64,000 nucleotides of DNA from assembly GCF_024244095.1 (NCBI RefSeq), contig NW_026250678.1, positions 33,104-97,103 on the forward strand, given 5' to 3'. Position 1 is the first letter of the stretch, and every line of letters starts with the position of its first letter. A program made the translations under genes and the position numbers. Below, piece after piece: positions 10,056 through 19,009 of the stretch. This DNA comes from Nematocida homosporus (Eukaryota; Microsporidia). The notes under the pieces were generated by a model. That model saw only the letters and a list, made by a program, of their open reading frames with translations, was not told where the DNA came from and did no database searches.

Positions 10056-12161
10056 TCACTCCCAGGACATGTACCCCTGAAGGTCAACACCTAAACATTC
10101 AAGCGCAAACACGGCATCAAGCTGTGGAGAATAATCAATATTGTGCAGAAACAACTGTAGTTTGCCCAGTTGTGGACCCGGTTTGGAGACAGGCCAGACT
10201 CTTTGTGCATATTCAAATAATGAGAAGTCACTGATTTGGTCTTGAGAATGGAAAAAGCAGATTTCATCTAACCTATGGAAATCATTCAATTGGATACAGG
10301 CAATCTTATCAACAAAAGGAGGTGAGAGAAGTTGAGTAATAGCCAGATTCTTAAAGTGCTGATTCAGGATGCAGATTGTTATCTCGCGATCAAAAGTATA
10401 ATGCCGCAACATCCAATAAATAATATCAGGGTTGACGTTGTCTAAGACCAAAGATTCAATATTAAGATGCCATTGCGGACTTCTGTGCACTTCATGATTT
10501 AGCACAGACATCGAAAATATGCATTGCCGGGGTTCTTCAATAGCGCGAACATTTGTGATTATAAGCACTCGGGCGTAGATGCTTTTAAATATGTACAGAA
10601 GATCGGTGCATTGTTTGAGTTGTCCATCCAATAGTGGCTGGTTAGATCCACTGATTTCAATATTGCTGTATTGTATACACTGACAAAAACTCTGATAGGC
10701 TCGGCAATAGAAGCTATTTATCCAGTAGTCGAATTTACTATGGTCAAGTTGAATTTTAACCGGGGCCTGAAGCGTCCAGTATGGATTACTTAAACCAATG
10801 CCACAGCAGACAATCTTATCTGCCAGAACAGCAGATACCACCGACAGTGGTAAAGCATCGATCATATAAAACGCATTCAAAGTAGCCAGCAAATCAGATC
10901 GCCCAGAAGCATATCTAATATTAACCCCATCAACTAATATACCAAAGGGAGTAAAAACAGAAGGGATATATTGTTTCTGGTACTCAGCCAATAAGTCACA
11001 ACCTAACCAAGGGGAAATTTGGAGATTAATCACCTTAGCCACTATGTAGCAATCCTGAGGGTCTACTTGTGGAGGCGGATTACTTAGTTCATAGATAGTC
11101 GAAGAGTCAAGATCAAATCCGGTGATAGTATTAACACAGATCCGATTCTTATGATTCCGCCCTAAGTGATAAAGTAATTTGAAACTAGCCGACAGAGTTA
11201 GTTCTTTATGCAGCAAGTCCGGTATATCAAGACCGCGAATGGTCGGATTCGATCTAAAACAGTTCAACAACTCAATCTTACGGCATTTAGAAATAGTCCC
11301 AATCAAAGCAAAATCAATGATCGTTTTAGAAGGCAAACACTCAATTAAAAGGGTGTAATTATCCAAAAGCTTCAAGTTATTAAGACAGACGTAGTTTTGG
11401 GTTTCCAAACCCTCTAGAGCAATATGTGAAAATGGCCGCAACAAGATAATTCCACTTTTCATTAAGATATCAAGCCGAGCATTCGTTTGACTTAAAAAGC
11501 TGATCTTACATTCTGATTTATAAGTAGCATGTCCAACTGTGTTTTTAGCTTCTAGCAATGCACCCGCAAAGTACAATTTACTTTCAGACATATTCTGTTG
11601 CAGTTGACCATCAAAGCGAATTTCCATACTTTCACAATCAAACATGTTAACAACTCGAGATAGAATTCGCAAGTTCTGTTGGGGAAAGGACACACTATCA
11701 CAATCATAAACAATAATAACACAGGATGTTCGAATAAAAGCAATATTTCTTATCTTAGCCAAGTCATTCTCCATCTCCTTAATATCTCTATATCTCGGCA
11801 GATTAAAGCAAACAGTTCCATATAAATTCTCCACTATATAACTAGGCGTATTGATTAGCTTAAACATAAGTAAAGATGTCTTAGGCGAGCATTCCCAATC
11901 CAAACTAGAAACCTCCGGGTACTCAGGAGCGTATTTCCTAATCAGCAACGGATTCTTAACTTCAGCAAAAGCAAAGCCAAGCGACTTTAACATCACCAGC
12001 ACCTCATCCGGACTCGGCAACCTTTCCAACGGCATTGCCATTGATCCATCCACCACACTAATCCCATACAACAAGGCCAACCACAAGCTCAAACTAAAAC
12101 CAAGCCAAACCCTAGCATTTCTTCTAATCCGATTAATTGAGTTCAAACTTCGTATCTTCAT
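10056..12161 (-). CDS. Truncated paralogue of the RING-family protein (no RING)
   Basis: It is about 700 residues from the ATG at 12161. That start is favoured because it gives a basic leader then a hydrophobic segment (VWLGFSLSLWLALLYGI), as in the paralogue at 61849. Longer in-frame starts exist at 12293 (ATG) and 12338 (GTG). The sequence aligns by eye with the 6291-9647 protein, including LESLVLDNV-like, DIIYWMLRHY and ILNQHFKNLAITQLLS, but stops (GYMSWE) at a point equal to about residue 760 of 1118, so the last third with the RING is absent. It may be a shortened functional member or a decaying copy; the frame is otherwise intact. Confidence 0.7.
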   Translation of the reverse strand: MKIRSLNSINRIRRNARVWLGFSLSLWLALLYGISVVDGSMAMPLERLPSPDEVLVMLKSLGFAFAEVKNPLLIRKYAPEYPEVSSLDWECSPKTSLLMFKLINTPSYIVENLYGTVCFNLPRYRDIKEMENDLAKIRNIAFIRTSCVIIVYDCDSVSFPQQNLRILSRVVNMFDCESMEIRFDGQLQQNMSESKLYFAGALLEAKNTVGHATYKSECKISFLSQTNARLDILMKSGIILLRPFSHIALEGLETQNYVCLNNLKLLDNYTLLIECLPSKTIIDFALIGTISKCRKIELLNCFRSNPTIRGLDIPDLLHKELTLSASFKLLYHLGRNHKNRICVNTITGFDLDSSTIYELSNPPPQVDPQDCYIVAKVINLQISPWLGCDLLAEYQKQYIPSVFTPFGILVDGVNIRYASGRSDLLATLNAFYMIDALPLSVVSAVLADKIVCCGIGLSNPYWTLQAPVKIQLDHSKFDYWINSFYCRAYQSFCQCIQYSNIEISGSNQPLLDGQLKQCTDLLYIFKSIYARVLIITNVRAIEEPRQCIFSMSVLNHEVHRSPQWHLNIESLVLDNVNPDIIYWMLRHYTFDREITICILNQHFKNLAITQLLSPPFVDKIACIQLNDFHRLDEICFFHSQDQISDFSLFEYAQRVWPVSKPGPQLGKLQLFLHNIDYSPQLDAVFALECLGVDLQGYMSWE

Positions 12162-12715
12162 TACTGCAACAGATCTAACCACATACCCATTATTCCAGCC
12201 CCCAGCAAAACCATCCATCCAATCTAGCACCCAAATCAACTTATTATAATTACAACTACGAAACAATCTGTACATAGATAGAGATAAGAGCATACGCCAT
12301 GAAAAGAAAATTAAAGATATCCTAAGGCTACCAAACACAAGATCAAATTGAGATCAACTTAGTATTTTGTTAAGATTTAGTTGGATTATTATTTGGTTAG
12401 TACATTCGAGTTAAGCCAGTCCATAGGCCAAATAAGATAGATATTCAAAATAAGATATGTAAGACAAGATAGACATTCAAAATAAGATAGATAAGCAAAA
12501 TAAGATAAGCAAAAGATAATTTTGACGGTTTAGAGTCTTTCGATCTTCCACATTAACTCAACTCAACTCAATACTAACTCAATACACCACGTAAACTAAA
12601 CCTAATGCAGTATTTATTAGAGTACTCCGCAATAGTCCTAAGCTAGTCACACACTAACTCTTCAGTACTAACCGAATACCAGTAATCATTAGCACTTAAC
12701 GGACCGTCTGACTGT
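12162..12715. other. Spacer with simple repeats
   Basis: Near 12430-12510 it holds AAATAAGATAGATA-type repeats, then C/A-rich AACTCAATACTAAC repeats at 12540-12680. The first 130-180 bases may belong to the 5' part of the upstream gene if an earlier start is used. Confidence 0.5.
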
Positions 12716-13111
12716 TTAGGGGGTAAAGACAACTACCTTGCGGCGCAATCGGCTCTTGTTCTGGGCAAATCGCTCTAACATCTCCTTTGGCATGTTAACT
12801 CGGGCACAACGAGGCTGCTTCTTTCTTAAGAACTTTGGCTTGCACTTATCAGCAACTGAAACTTTCTCTCCAGTCACTTCATCAACAGTCATGTACTCTT
12901 CAGCTATCTCATTACGACGCTTTTCCGTTAAAATAGTTAAACATCGAGCAATATCTCTTTTAGTTTGAATCCATTCGGCACTAATCTTAACTTCATCACG
13001 TTTTTCATTGTTTCGCATTCTTAAGATAGCCATTTTCTTATCAGAAAGAATCTCTTCAACCTGTTTATAAGGCATCCTTCTTAACTCGTTAGTAAATTCA
13101 CTTCTTGCCAT
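12716..13111 (-). CDS. RPL35: 60S ribosomal protein L35 (uL29)
   Basis: The 131-residue basic protein contains the uL29 helical hairpin (ARCLTILTEKRRNEIAE, comparable to I+R+LTV in eukaryotic L35) and the L35-type C-terminal basic region with FLRKKQPRCAR and a run of basic residues before the end. uL29 sits at the polypeptide exit tunnel, where SRP docks. The length is close to the usual 120-125. A CCCC motif lies three bases upstream of the ATG, the same spacing as in the eIF4G-like gene. The identification is firm. Confidence 0.9.
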   Translation of the reverse strand: MARSEFTNELRRMPYKQVEEILSDKKMAILRMRNNEKRDEVKISAEWIQTKRDIARCLTILTEKRRNEIAEEYMTVDEVTGEKVSVADKCKPKFLRKKQPRCARVNMPKEMLERFAQNKSRLRRKVVVFTP

Positions 13112-13574
13112 GCAGGGGATCTGAAAATAAAATTAGTATAGTATTCCAAACATTTACAATTTAAAAATTACCATAAAAGGAAAAAAACGTCAACTTAACT
13201 ATTTGATTAGTTTGGGTTGAGATTGGATTGGGTTTGAGTTTGGATTGAGTTAAGTTTGGATTGGGTTGTGTTGAGTTAGTTTGGGTTAAGTTAAGTTAGG
13301 TGATATAGATAGCGTATTAGGTAGTAACTATATACTAACTAGATAAGATAACTATAATAGTAACAAAATACACCAACTAGATATGATAATCATAATATTA
13401 ACACAACATTAACAAATTAGTAACTAAATACCAAGTAGATAAGATAACCATAATATTAACACAAAATACTAACTAGATAAGATAAACTTAGTACAAACTA
13501 GTAACTATATACAAACTCAACCAAACACAAACTCAACTAAATACCAACTAGATATGATAAACTGAATGCCTGCT
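13112..13574. other. Spacer with polarity switch
   Basis: At 13195-13310 the plus strand is G/T-only simple sequence (TTGGGTTGAGATTGGATTGG). The middle has ACTAGATAAGATAA repeats and the end (13500-13560) is C/A-rich. No gene is seen. Confidence 0.6.
13115..13118 (-). promoter_or_regulatory. CCCC motif three bases before the L35 start
   Basis: On the minus strand the context is CCCC-TGC-ATG. CCC/GGG motifs at this position are described for highly expressed microsporidian genes. Confidence 0.5.
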
Positions 13575-13579
13575 TTATT
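13574..13579 (-). terminator. AATAAA containing the eIF4G-like stop
   Basis: On the minus strand AAAATAAAGC, with the TAA stop nested in AATAAA. Confidence 0.55.
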
Positions 13580-16406
13580 TTGGGGCGATTATCTCTTTGA
13601 GTTGCTGGAAGTACTTGGGGGCATTAGGGGAGTCATCAACAATGTCGTCCATGGCCTCTTCTATGTACGAGAAGACTTCTTCCTTCTTAGCCAGAGCACC
13701 CGGATTAAGTCTAACCCACTCCCTTAAGAAGGCAAAGCCGCGTTCCAGGCGCTGATCATAAGCCTCAATGATTATCTTGATTGCCGCTGTTAAGAACATA
13801 GCACTAGTATTATACTCAGCGAAAAGTCTTTCTGCCTCCTCTTCCGGGGCATGACTAGCCTGCAGAACATTATAAGTCAAAGTTTCCATCCGGCCATACT
13901 CCTCTTTATACTTACTAATCTGATCGACCAGTTTAAGAGATCTTTCTACCGGTTTAACTTCTTTTTTATACCCTAACTTATCCTTCCCCCACTTCTTCTT
14001 ATCCTTAGGCTTAGAACACTTCCAGGCTTCTTCATCATTCTCATCAGAAGACTGTCCTCCCTTCTTAACTGCTTTCCTAACCCAATTAGCCGCTCGTAAC
14101 TCTTTAAGATCCTCAACCATAAATCTATAACGAACACTAAGCTGTTTAGCCGCCTGATCTAACCACCTAATATAACTGTCCATATACTCAGCTGTTGCCG
14201 GATCTTCTAAAGCAGCTCCAGTATTCTTCAGTAAGTAACAAAGTCTTTCCGTATTCTCTGGAGTACTCTTCCGCATCAGTGACTTAATAGCCGAATGAAT
14301 AATAGTAGGAGTAAAGAACCCATGCAAGAAAAGCTCAGCCACAAACCTAATTACAGCCATAGCTCGCTTTTTAATATGAAGCCGGGCATACTCTTTCTCT
14401 TTGTTATTAGTAATTTCAGTCACTCGGGCAGTTAGTTCAGCCGCTGACATACTGACTGATTTCTGGACAGTTTCAGTGGCAGCCCATTCTTGGGCCGTTT
14501 GGAACTCTTGTTTAGCTAAGTTGGCTAATTCTCGGCCAAAAACAGAACGATTGGTCCATTTAGTCCGATCACTCGACTTTTCTTTATGGTACTGTTCTTC
14601 ATTATAGGCTTCTTCTTCATCTGAGCGGAATTTCCGTTGGACAAGTTCAACAAGTTTAGCATAGATTTCAGCATAAGCTTCTTCTTGAATAGTACGATCA
14701 AAAAGAAGTTTAGTTAAACCTATCATTGCTTCATTAGTTGGTACTTTGATTTTTAAAATACGTCTAGCTACCTCATCAATATTGTTATTAGAAACCTGAT
14801 TAAGAGCTAAATTAAACTCAGCTAAGTAAGGAGCAATTTCAGCAAAGATAGGAGGTGAATGAGTCTTTTTACTAGCAAAGGAGAGTTTAATAGGTTTAAA
14901 CTCACGTTTCTTACGACCAAATCCAGAAGACTTAAAAAGAGTATTACGATCAATAGAGACTTTAATACCTTCAGCACCTGGTCGATAAGACCTTAACATA
15001 GATAAAGTATAAATTTTAGGTAAAACGATGACGTCATCTTTTTCTTCATCTTTTTCTCCTTCTCCCTCCTCTATCTTATCTTCTCCTATCTTATCTTCTC
15101 CTAACTTATCTCCACTTAACTTATCTTTAACTAACTCTAAGCTATCAGTAATAGTACTAACTACTTCAGAAGTAGAAGAAACAATTGAAACTGTCTCAAC
15201 TATTTGACCTTCTTCCAACTCACTACTTACTTCAATCTCAACTTCAACTTCAACTTCACTAGTACTGATTATCTCATTAATAACAACATCACTAGTTACT
15301 ATTGAGTTAGTCTCTTCTAAATCAGTACTAACTAAATCCTTATCTTCACTTAACTTATCACTACTTATCTTATCTTTAACTAACTTATCTTTAACTAACT
15401 CAGGACTAAGTTGATCTTCTTCTGCTAATGGAGTTACTTCACCTACTTCACTTACTTCACCTACTTCACTTACTTCACTTACTTCATTTGCTTCAGATTG
15501 AGTAGGTAGAGTTGGAGTAGATTGAGTAGGTAGAGTTGGAGTAGATTGAGTGGGTTGAGTTGGAGTAGGTGGAGTAGATTGAGTTGGAGTTGGAGTACTA
15601 TCTGGTTTAGATCGCAATGGTTTAGGTGCTTTTGGTTTAGTAGTGATAGGTTTTGGTTTAGCAAAGATAGCTCTTCTTCTCTCCTCTTCATCACCAATGG
15701 CTTCCCAAGCTAATCCACTACTATTACGAGGCACTCCACCCTTAATGTTATACTTAGCAATATCCACTGGTTCAATTGGCTTATCTCCTATCTTATCACT
15801 ACTTATCTTATCTCCACTCAACTTATCACTACTTATCTTATCTCCACTTAACTTATCTCCACTTAACTTATCTTTAGGAGTACTTGAAGTGATTTCCATA
15901 CTAGCTAGAGACTCAGCAATTACCTGCACAGTAGCTGAAGCTGGAGCTAGATTAGGTGTACTAGGTGTACTAGATAAGTCAGTATTAGTATTAGTAGTAG
16001 ATGAGATAGGAGTAGATAAGTTAGTATCTAAGTCAGTATTAGTAGTAGTACTATCTAAGTTATTAGAGATAGGAATTTCAGATTGGGTCTCAGGTTCTGG
16101 GACTAATGAATGCTTACGTAACTCTTCTTGAATACGTTGTTCAGTGAGGACTTCATCACCAAAGAATAGAGGAAGGAGTTTCTTTTCCTTTTTAGGCGGT
16201 AAAATCACGACTGGTTCTGGTCTTGATTCTTCCTCTCGTCTTTTGACTGGCTTCTTCTTCCTGTCTTCGCGTTTTAGATCGTTACGTGGCCGATTAAGAG
16301 TCCTTCTATTGCTAGACTCAACTGAATCCTTACTAACTGCCGGACTAGGAAGCCTTTCTCTGGTCTCCTCGGGAGTACCGATTGGTCTTTTATCTCCGCT
16401 GTCCAT
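13575..16406 (-). CDS. eIF4G-like translation initiation scaffold with MIF4G domain
   Basis: The protein has 943 residues. The N-terminal half is low complexity: Thr/Pro/Ser-rich, with repeats of DKLSGDKISSDK type (about residues 175-210 and again about 335-355 and 425-445). A possible eIF4E-binding site Y-x4-L (YTLSMLRS) follows near residue 465. The C-terminal half is helical and fits a MIF4G domain (PYLAEFNLALNQVSNNNI, then IGLTKLLFDRTIQEEAYAEIYAKL, typical of MIF4G helices). eIF4G bridges the cap-binding protein, eIF4A and the ribosome. The residue after the leucine in the Y-x4-L motif is Arg rather than hydrophobic, so that site is tentative. CCCC lies three bases before the ATG. Confidence 0.75.
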   Translation of the reverse strand: MDSGDKRPIGTPEETRERLPSPAVSKDSVESSNRRTLNRPRNDLKREDRKKKPVKRREEESRPEPVVILPPKKEKKLLPLFFGDEVLTEQRIQEELRKHSLVPEPETQSEIPISNNLDSTTTNTDLDTNLSTPISSTTNTNTDLSSTPSTPNLAPASATVQVIAESLASMEITSSTPKDKLSGDKLSGDKISSDKLSGDKISSDKIGDKPIEPVDIAKYNIKGGVPRNSSGLAWEAIGDEEERRRAIFAKPKPITTKPKAPKPLRSKPDSTPTPTQSTPPTPTQPTQSTPTLPTQSTPTLPTQSEANEVSEVSEVGEVSEVGEVTPLAEEDQLSPELVKDKLVKDKISSDKLSEDKDLVSTDLEETNSIVTSDVVINEIISTSEVEVEVEIEVSSELEEGQIVETVSIVSSTSEVVSTITDSLELVKDKLSGDKLGEDKIGEDKIEEGEGEKDEEKDDVIVLPKIYTLSMLRSYRPGAEGIKVSIDRNTLFKSSGFGRKKREFKPIKLSFASKKTHSPPIFAEIAPYLAEFNLALNQVSNNNIDEVARRILKIKVPTNEAMIGLTKLLFDRTIQEEAYAEIYAKLVELVQRKFRSDEEEAYNEEQYHKEKSSDRTKWTNRSVFGRELANLAKQEFQTAQEWAATETVQKSVSMSAAELTARVTEITNNKEKEYARLHIKKRAMAVIRFVAELFLHGFFTPTIIHSAIKSLMRKSTPENTERLCYLLKNTGAALEDPATAEYMDSYIRWLDQAAKQLSVRYRFMVEDLKELRAANWVRKAVKKGGQSSDENDEEAWKCSKPKDKKKWGKDKLGYKKEVKPVERSLKLVDQISKYKEEYGRMETLTYNVLQASHAPEEEAERLFAEYNTSAMFLTAAIKIIIEAYDQRLERGFAFLREWVRLNPGALAKKEEVFSYIEEAMDDIVDDSPNAPKYFQQLKEIIAPK

Positions 16407-16756
16407 TCCGGGGCTTTGAAAAAGTTAAAATAAAACACTAGAGATGAAACAAGTCGTGTTTATTGCTTTAGATTGGGTTTGGGTTGAGATTGGATTTGGG
16501 TTGAGTTTGGGTTGAATTTGGTTTGAGTGAAGTTTTAGGTTAAGTTTGGTTTGAGTGAGTTTGGTTAAGGTAGGTTAAAGTATTGAGTTTAGTATGGTTT
16601 AGTGGTGGATAAAGTAAGTAGATAGATAGGGTTAGTATTAGGATGGAGTTGAGTGAAGTTTAGATTGGATTGAGTTGAGTTGAGTTGAGGTAATAAAAAG
16701 TAAAGTAAAGTAAGGTTGAGTTAGGTTAGGTTGAAGTTAGGTGGAGTTAGTTGGAA
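16407..16756. other. G/T-rich spacer
   Basis: Almost entirely plus-strand G/T/A simple sequence (TTGGGTTTGGGTTGAG, AGTTGAGTTGAG). No gene is seen. Confidence 0.65.
16410..16413 (-). promoter_or_regulatory. CCCC motif three bases before the eIF4G-like start
   Basis: The context CCCC-GGA-ATG has the same geometry as at L35. Confidence 0.5.
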
Positions 16757-18955
16757 TTAGTTGGAGTTAGAGTTATCTACTTCGGGATTGTTTGAGGTAG
16801 TAGTAGTAGTAGTAGTATCTTCATTCTGGTTGGGAATATTGTTGTTTGTAATTAAGTCATCAAGTACTTCGTCGGCACTGAGGTCATTTTCATTATCACT
16901 ATCATTAAAACTGAATTCAATATCTTCTTCTAAGTTATCTTCTGCTAAGTCATCATCAGCTAAGTTCTCGTCAGCTAAGTCTGCTTCAACTAAGTCAGCT
17001 TCAACTAATTCATCACCTAAGTCATTATTCAACTCATCTTCAGCTAAGTCAGCTTCAACTAATTCATCACCTAAGTCAGCTTCACATAAGTTATCTTCAG
17101 CTAAGTCATCTTCAGCTAAATCAGCTTCAATTAACTCATTTTCAATTAACTCATCTTCACATAAGTTATCTTCACCTAGGTCATCACCTAAGTCAGCTTC
17201 AACTAATTCATCATCAACCAATTCATCACCTACGTCATTACTCAACTCATCTTCAGCTAAGTCAGCTTCAATTAACTCATCATCACCTAATTCATCATCA
17301 GCTAATTCATCTTGACTGGTGGGTTGAGTTGGTTCTGGTAGGAGGTCGTCTTGATTGGTTGGCTTGGTGGTGGTAAACGGACTGGTCAGAAGGGAAAGAA
17401 TAGGGAAGGATTTAAGTGTGCTAAGTAGATAGGTGGAAAGGATAAAACTACCTAGAAGAGTAAACGTAGAGATGATTTTAGCTCGGTGCTGCTTAAGGAA
17501 GAGCCGAATAAGGAGGAGAACATAAAGAAGGTAGGCGGAGGGATTGGTTTTAAGCATGCGGGCATAAAGATGGCGGGCTTGTAAGTAATTGGTAGGTACA
17601 CCTTGGCCATGCTCATACATCCAGCCTAGTAAGTAGTGGGCTTCAGCTGAACCCATTAAAGAAGCAGCAAAGTACCGGGCGAATGCTTTAGAACGGTCGA
17701 TTGGAACTCCCTGGCCGTAGTAGTAAACATTACCCAGACAAATAGCCGCTTGACTACTGCCCGTATCGGCTACTCGTCGGGCAATAAGAATACGTAACAT
17801 ATCAACTTGTGGAATCTTTAACTGGCGAGTTTGAAGAACAAATAAAGCATTCTTATAACTAGTTGTTTGGCCTAAATCTCCTAATAGTAAGGATAGATAA
17901 AAAGCCGCCTTATCTTGCTGATTGCGACAATAACTTACTGCTAGCTTTTCTAACTCAAGAATCTTAGGGGAGTATGAAGCAATGCTTTTGAATTGTGAAG
18001 CTGATGCTTGGTACTCTTTTCTCTTCCAGGCATTTAAACCATGTCTATACACTGCTGGCAAGTACCCTTCTTGCTTAGCTGCTTTTAACAGATGTAAATC
18101 GCCTAGGAAGTTCTTACTATCTTCATAGATCAAAAACAAGTTATAATCAGCAGCGGCTGAACCCATTGCCGAAGCTTTCTCCAGTAGACCTTTAGCTTCA
18201 CCAATACTCTTCTCTTGGGCTAGAATCATTCCTAGACCGTTCAAACAGTCAGGATCGTTCTTCTTAGCCCCTTCAGCAAAGTAGTGGCGAGCAGCCATTT
18301 TACTTTGGGCTACACCCCAGCCATAGTAGTACATATTCCCGAGAATACCCATTGCATCGGCTCGACCGGCTCTAGCACTAGCTTTCAAGAAATCTAAATG
18401 CGCAGCCGCATCTACATGTCCTATCTTAATCAAAGACAATAAATTCTCAGCTGCTGATGCATCTCCACCACGAGTCAAAGTCTTAATGAAATCAATAATC
18501 CGCTTGTTTTCACCTTCCTTCTCCAAATGTTCAAACTCCCATTTAGCAAACAGGACTAACTTCTGAGTAAAGAATGTCTTAAAGACCTTCTCAGCTAGAT
18601 CACGAAAGTACTCACCTGATTCCTGAGCAGTTCCTAATAACCCGTACTTACCATCTATCTTCGAGGCATAAACCATTCGGGCAAGATCTTTTACTTCACA
18701 TTCAGAATCAAGTGAAATAAGTAGAGATTTAAGTGCACTCTTCCCATCTAAGTGGTAATAACTAGATATAAAGTAGCGATAAAAGTGTGCGCACGGACTA
18801 TCTAATTGTTTCAGTGCTTCTTCGGCCTTTTCCAATGAGCAATCAGTGAATAAAGATTGAAATACCTTATCGCAACCGGTCGGACAAGTAATGACAGAGG
18901 CCAATAGGCCTGGTATGAGTAAACTAAGTAACAAGAGAGGCCCAAATAGATGCAT
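16757..18955 (-). CDS. HRD3: HRD3/SEL1L-like ER membrane protein with Sel1 repeats and acidic tail
   Basis: The protein has 732 residues. A signal peptide (MHLFGPLLLLSLLIPGLLA) is followed by Sel1-type TPR repeats, clearest as AMGILGNMYYYGWGVAQ, then AAICLGNVYYYGQGVPID and AHYLLGWMYEHGQGVPTN. One transmembrane segment lies near residues 485-510. The remaining about 200 residues are extremely acidic, built on a loose five-residue period with Leu every fifth position (EADLAEDEL, DELVEADLG). This matches HRD3/SEL1L, the lumenal scaffold of the HRD1 ER-associated degradation ligase. The acidic cytosolic tail is not a usual part of HRD3. The gene is divergent from the NIC96-like gene, 54 bases away. 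Confidence 0.75.
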   Translation of the reverse strand: MHLFGPLLLLSLLIPGLLASVITCPTGCDKVFQSLFTDCSLEKAEEALKQLDSPCAHFYRYFISSYYHLDGKSALKSLLISLDSECEVKDLARMVYASKIDGKYGLLGTAQESGEYFRDLAEKVFKTFFTQKLVLFAKWEFEHLEKEGENKRIIDFIKTLTRGGDASAAENLLSLIKIGHVDAAAHLDFLKASARAGRADAMGILGNMYYYGWGVAQSKMAARHYFAEGAKKNDPDCLNGLGMILAQEKSIGEAKGLLEKASAMGSAAADYNLFLIYEDSKNFLGDLHLLKAAKQEGYLPAVYRHGLNAWKRKEYQASASQFKSIASYSPKILELEKLAVSYCRNQQDKAAFYLSLLLGDLGQTTSYKNALFVLQTRQLKIPQVDMLRILIARRVADTGSSQAAICLGNVYYYGQGVPIDRSKAFARYFAASLMGSAEAHYLLGWMYEHGQGVPTNYLQARHLYARMLKTNPSAYLLYVLLLIRLFLKQHRAKIISTFTLLGSFILSTYLLSTLKSFPILSLLTSPFTTTKPTNQDDLLPEPTQPTSQDELADDELGDDELIEADLAEDELSNDVGDELVDDELVEADLGDDLGEDNLCEDELIENELIEADLAEDDLAEDNLCEADLGDELVEADLAEDELNNDLGDELVEADLVEADLADENLADDDLAEDNLEEDIEFSFNDSDNENDLSADEVLDDLITNNNIPNQNEDTTTTTTTSNNPEVDNSNSN

Positions 18956-19009
18956 TATTAAAAAAAGAGATTGGATTTCGTATTTGGCTTTGCAATACTT
19001 TTTCGACCC
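18956..19009. promoter_or_regulatory. 54-base divergent spacer HRD3-like/NIC96-like
   Basis: It begins with an A-rich run next to the minus-strand ATG and ends CTTTTTCGACCC before the plus-strand ATG, so it carries both a T-tract and a CCC motif. A TTG at 18971 opens the same frame but lies outside conserved sequence. Confidence 0.5.

Noticed and set aside
16761..17315. 184-codon Ser-rich frame opposite the HRD3-like acidic tail
   Set aside because: It is the antisense of Asp/Glu/Leu codons, with no independent signal.
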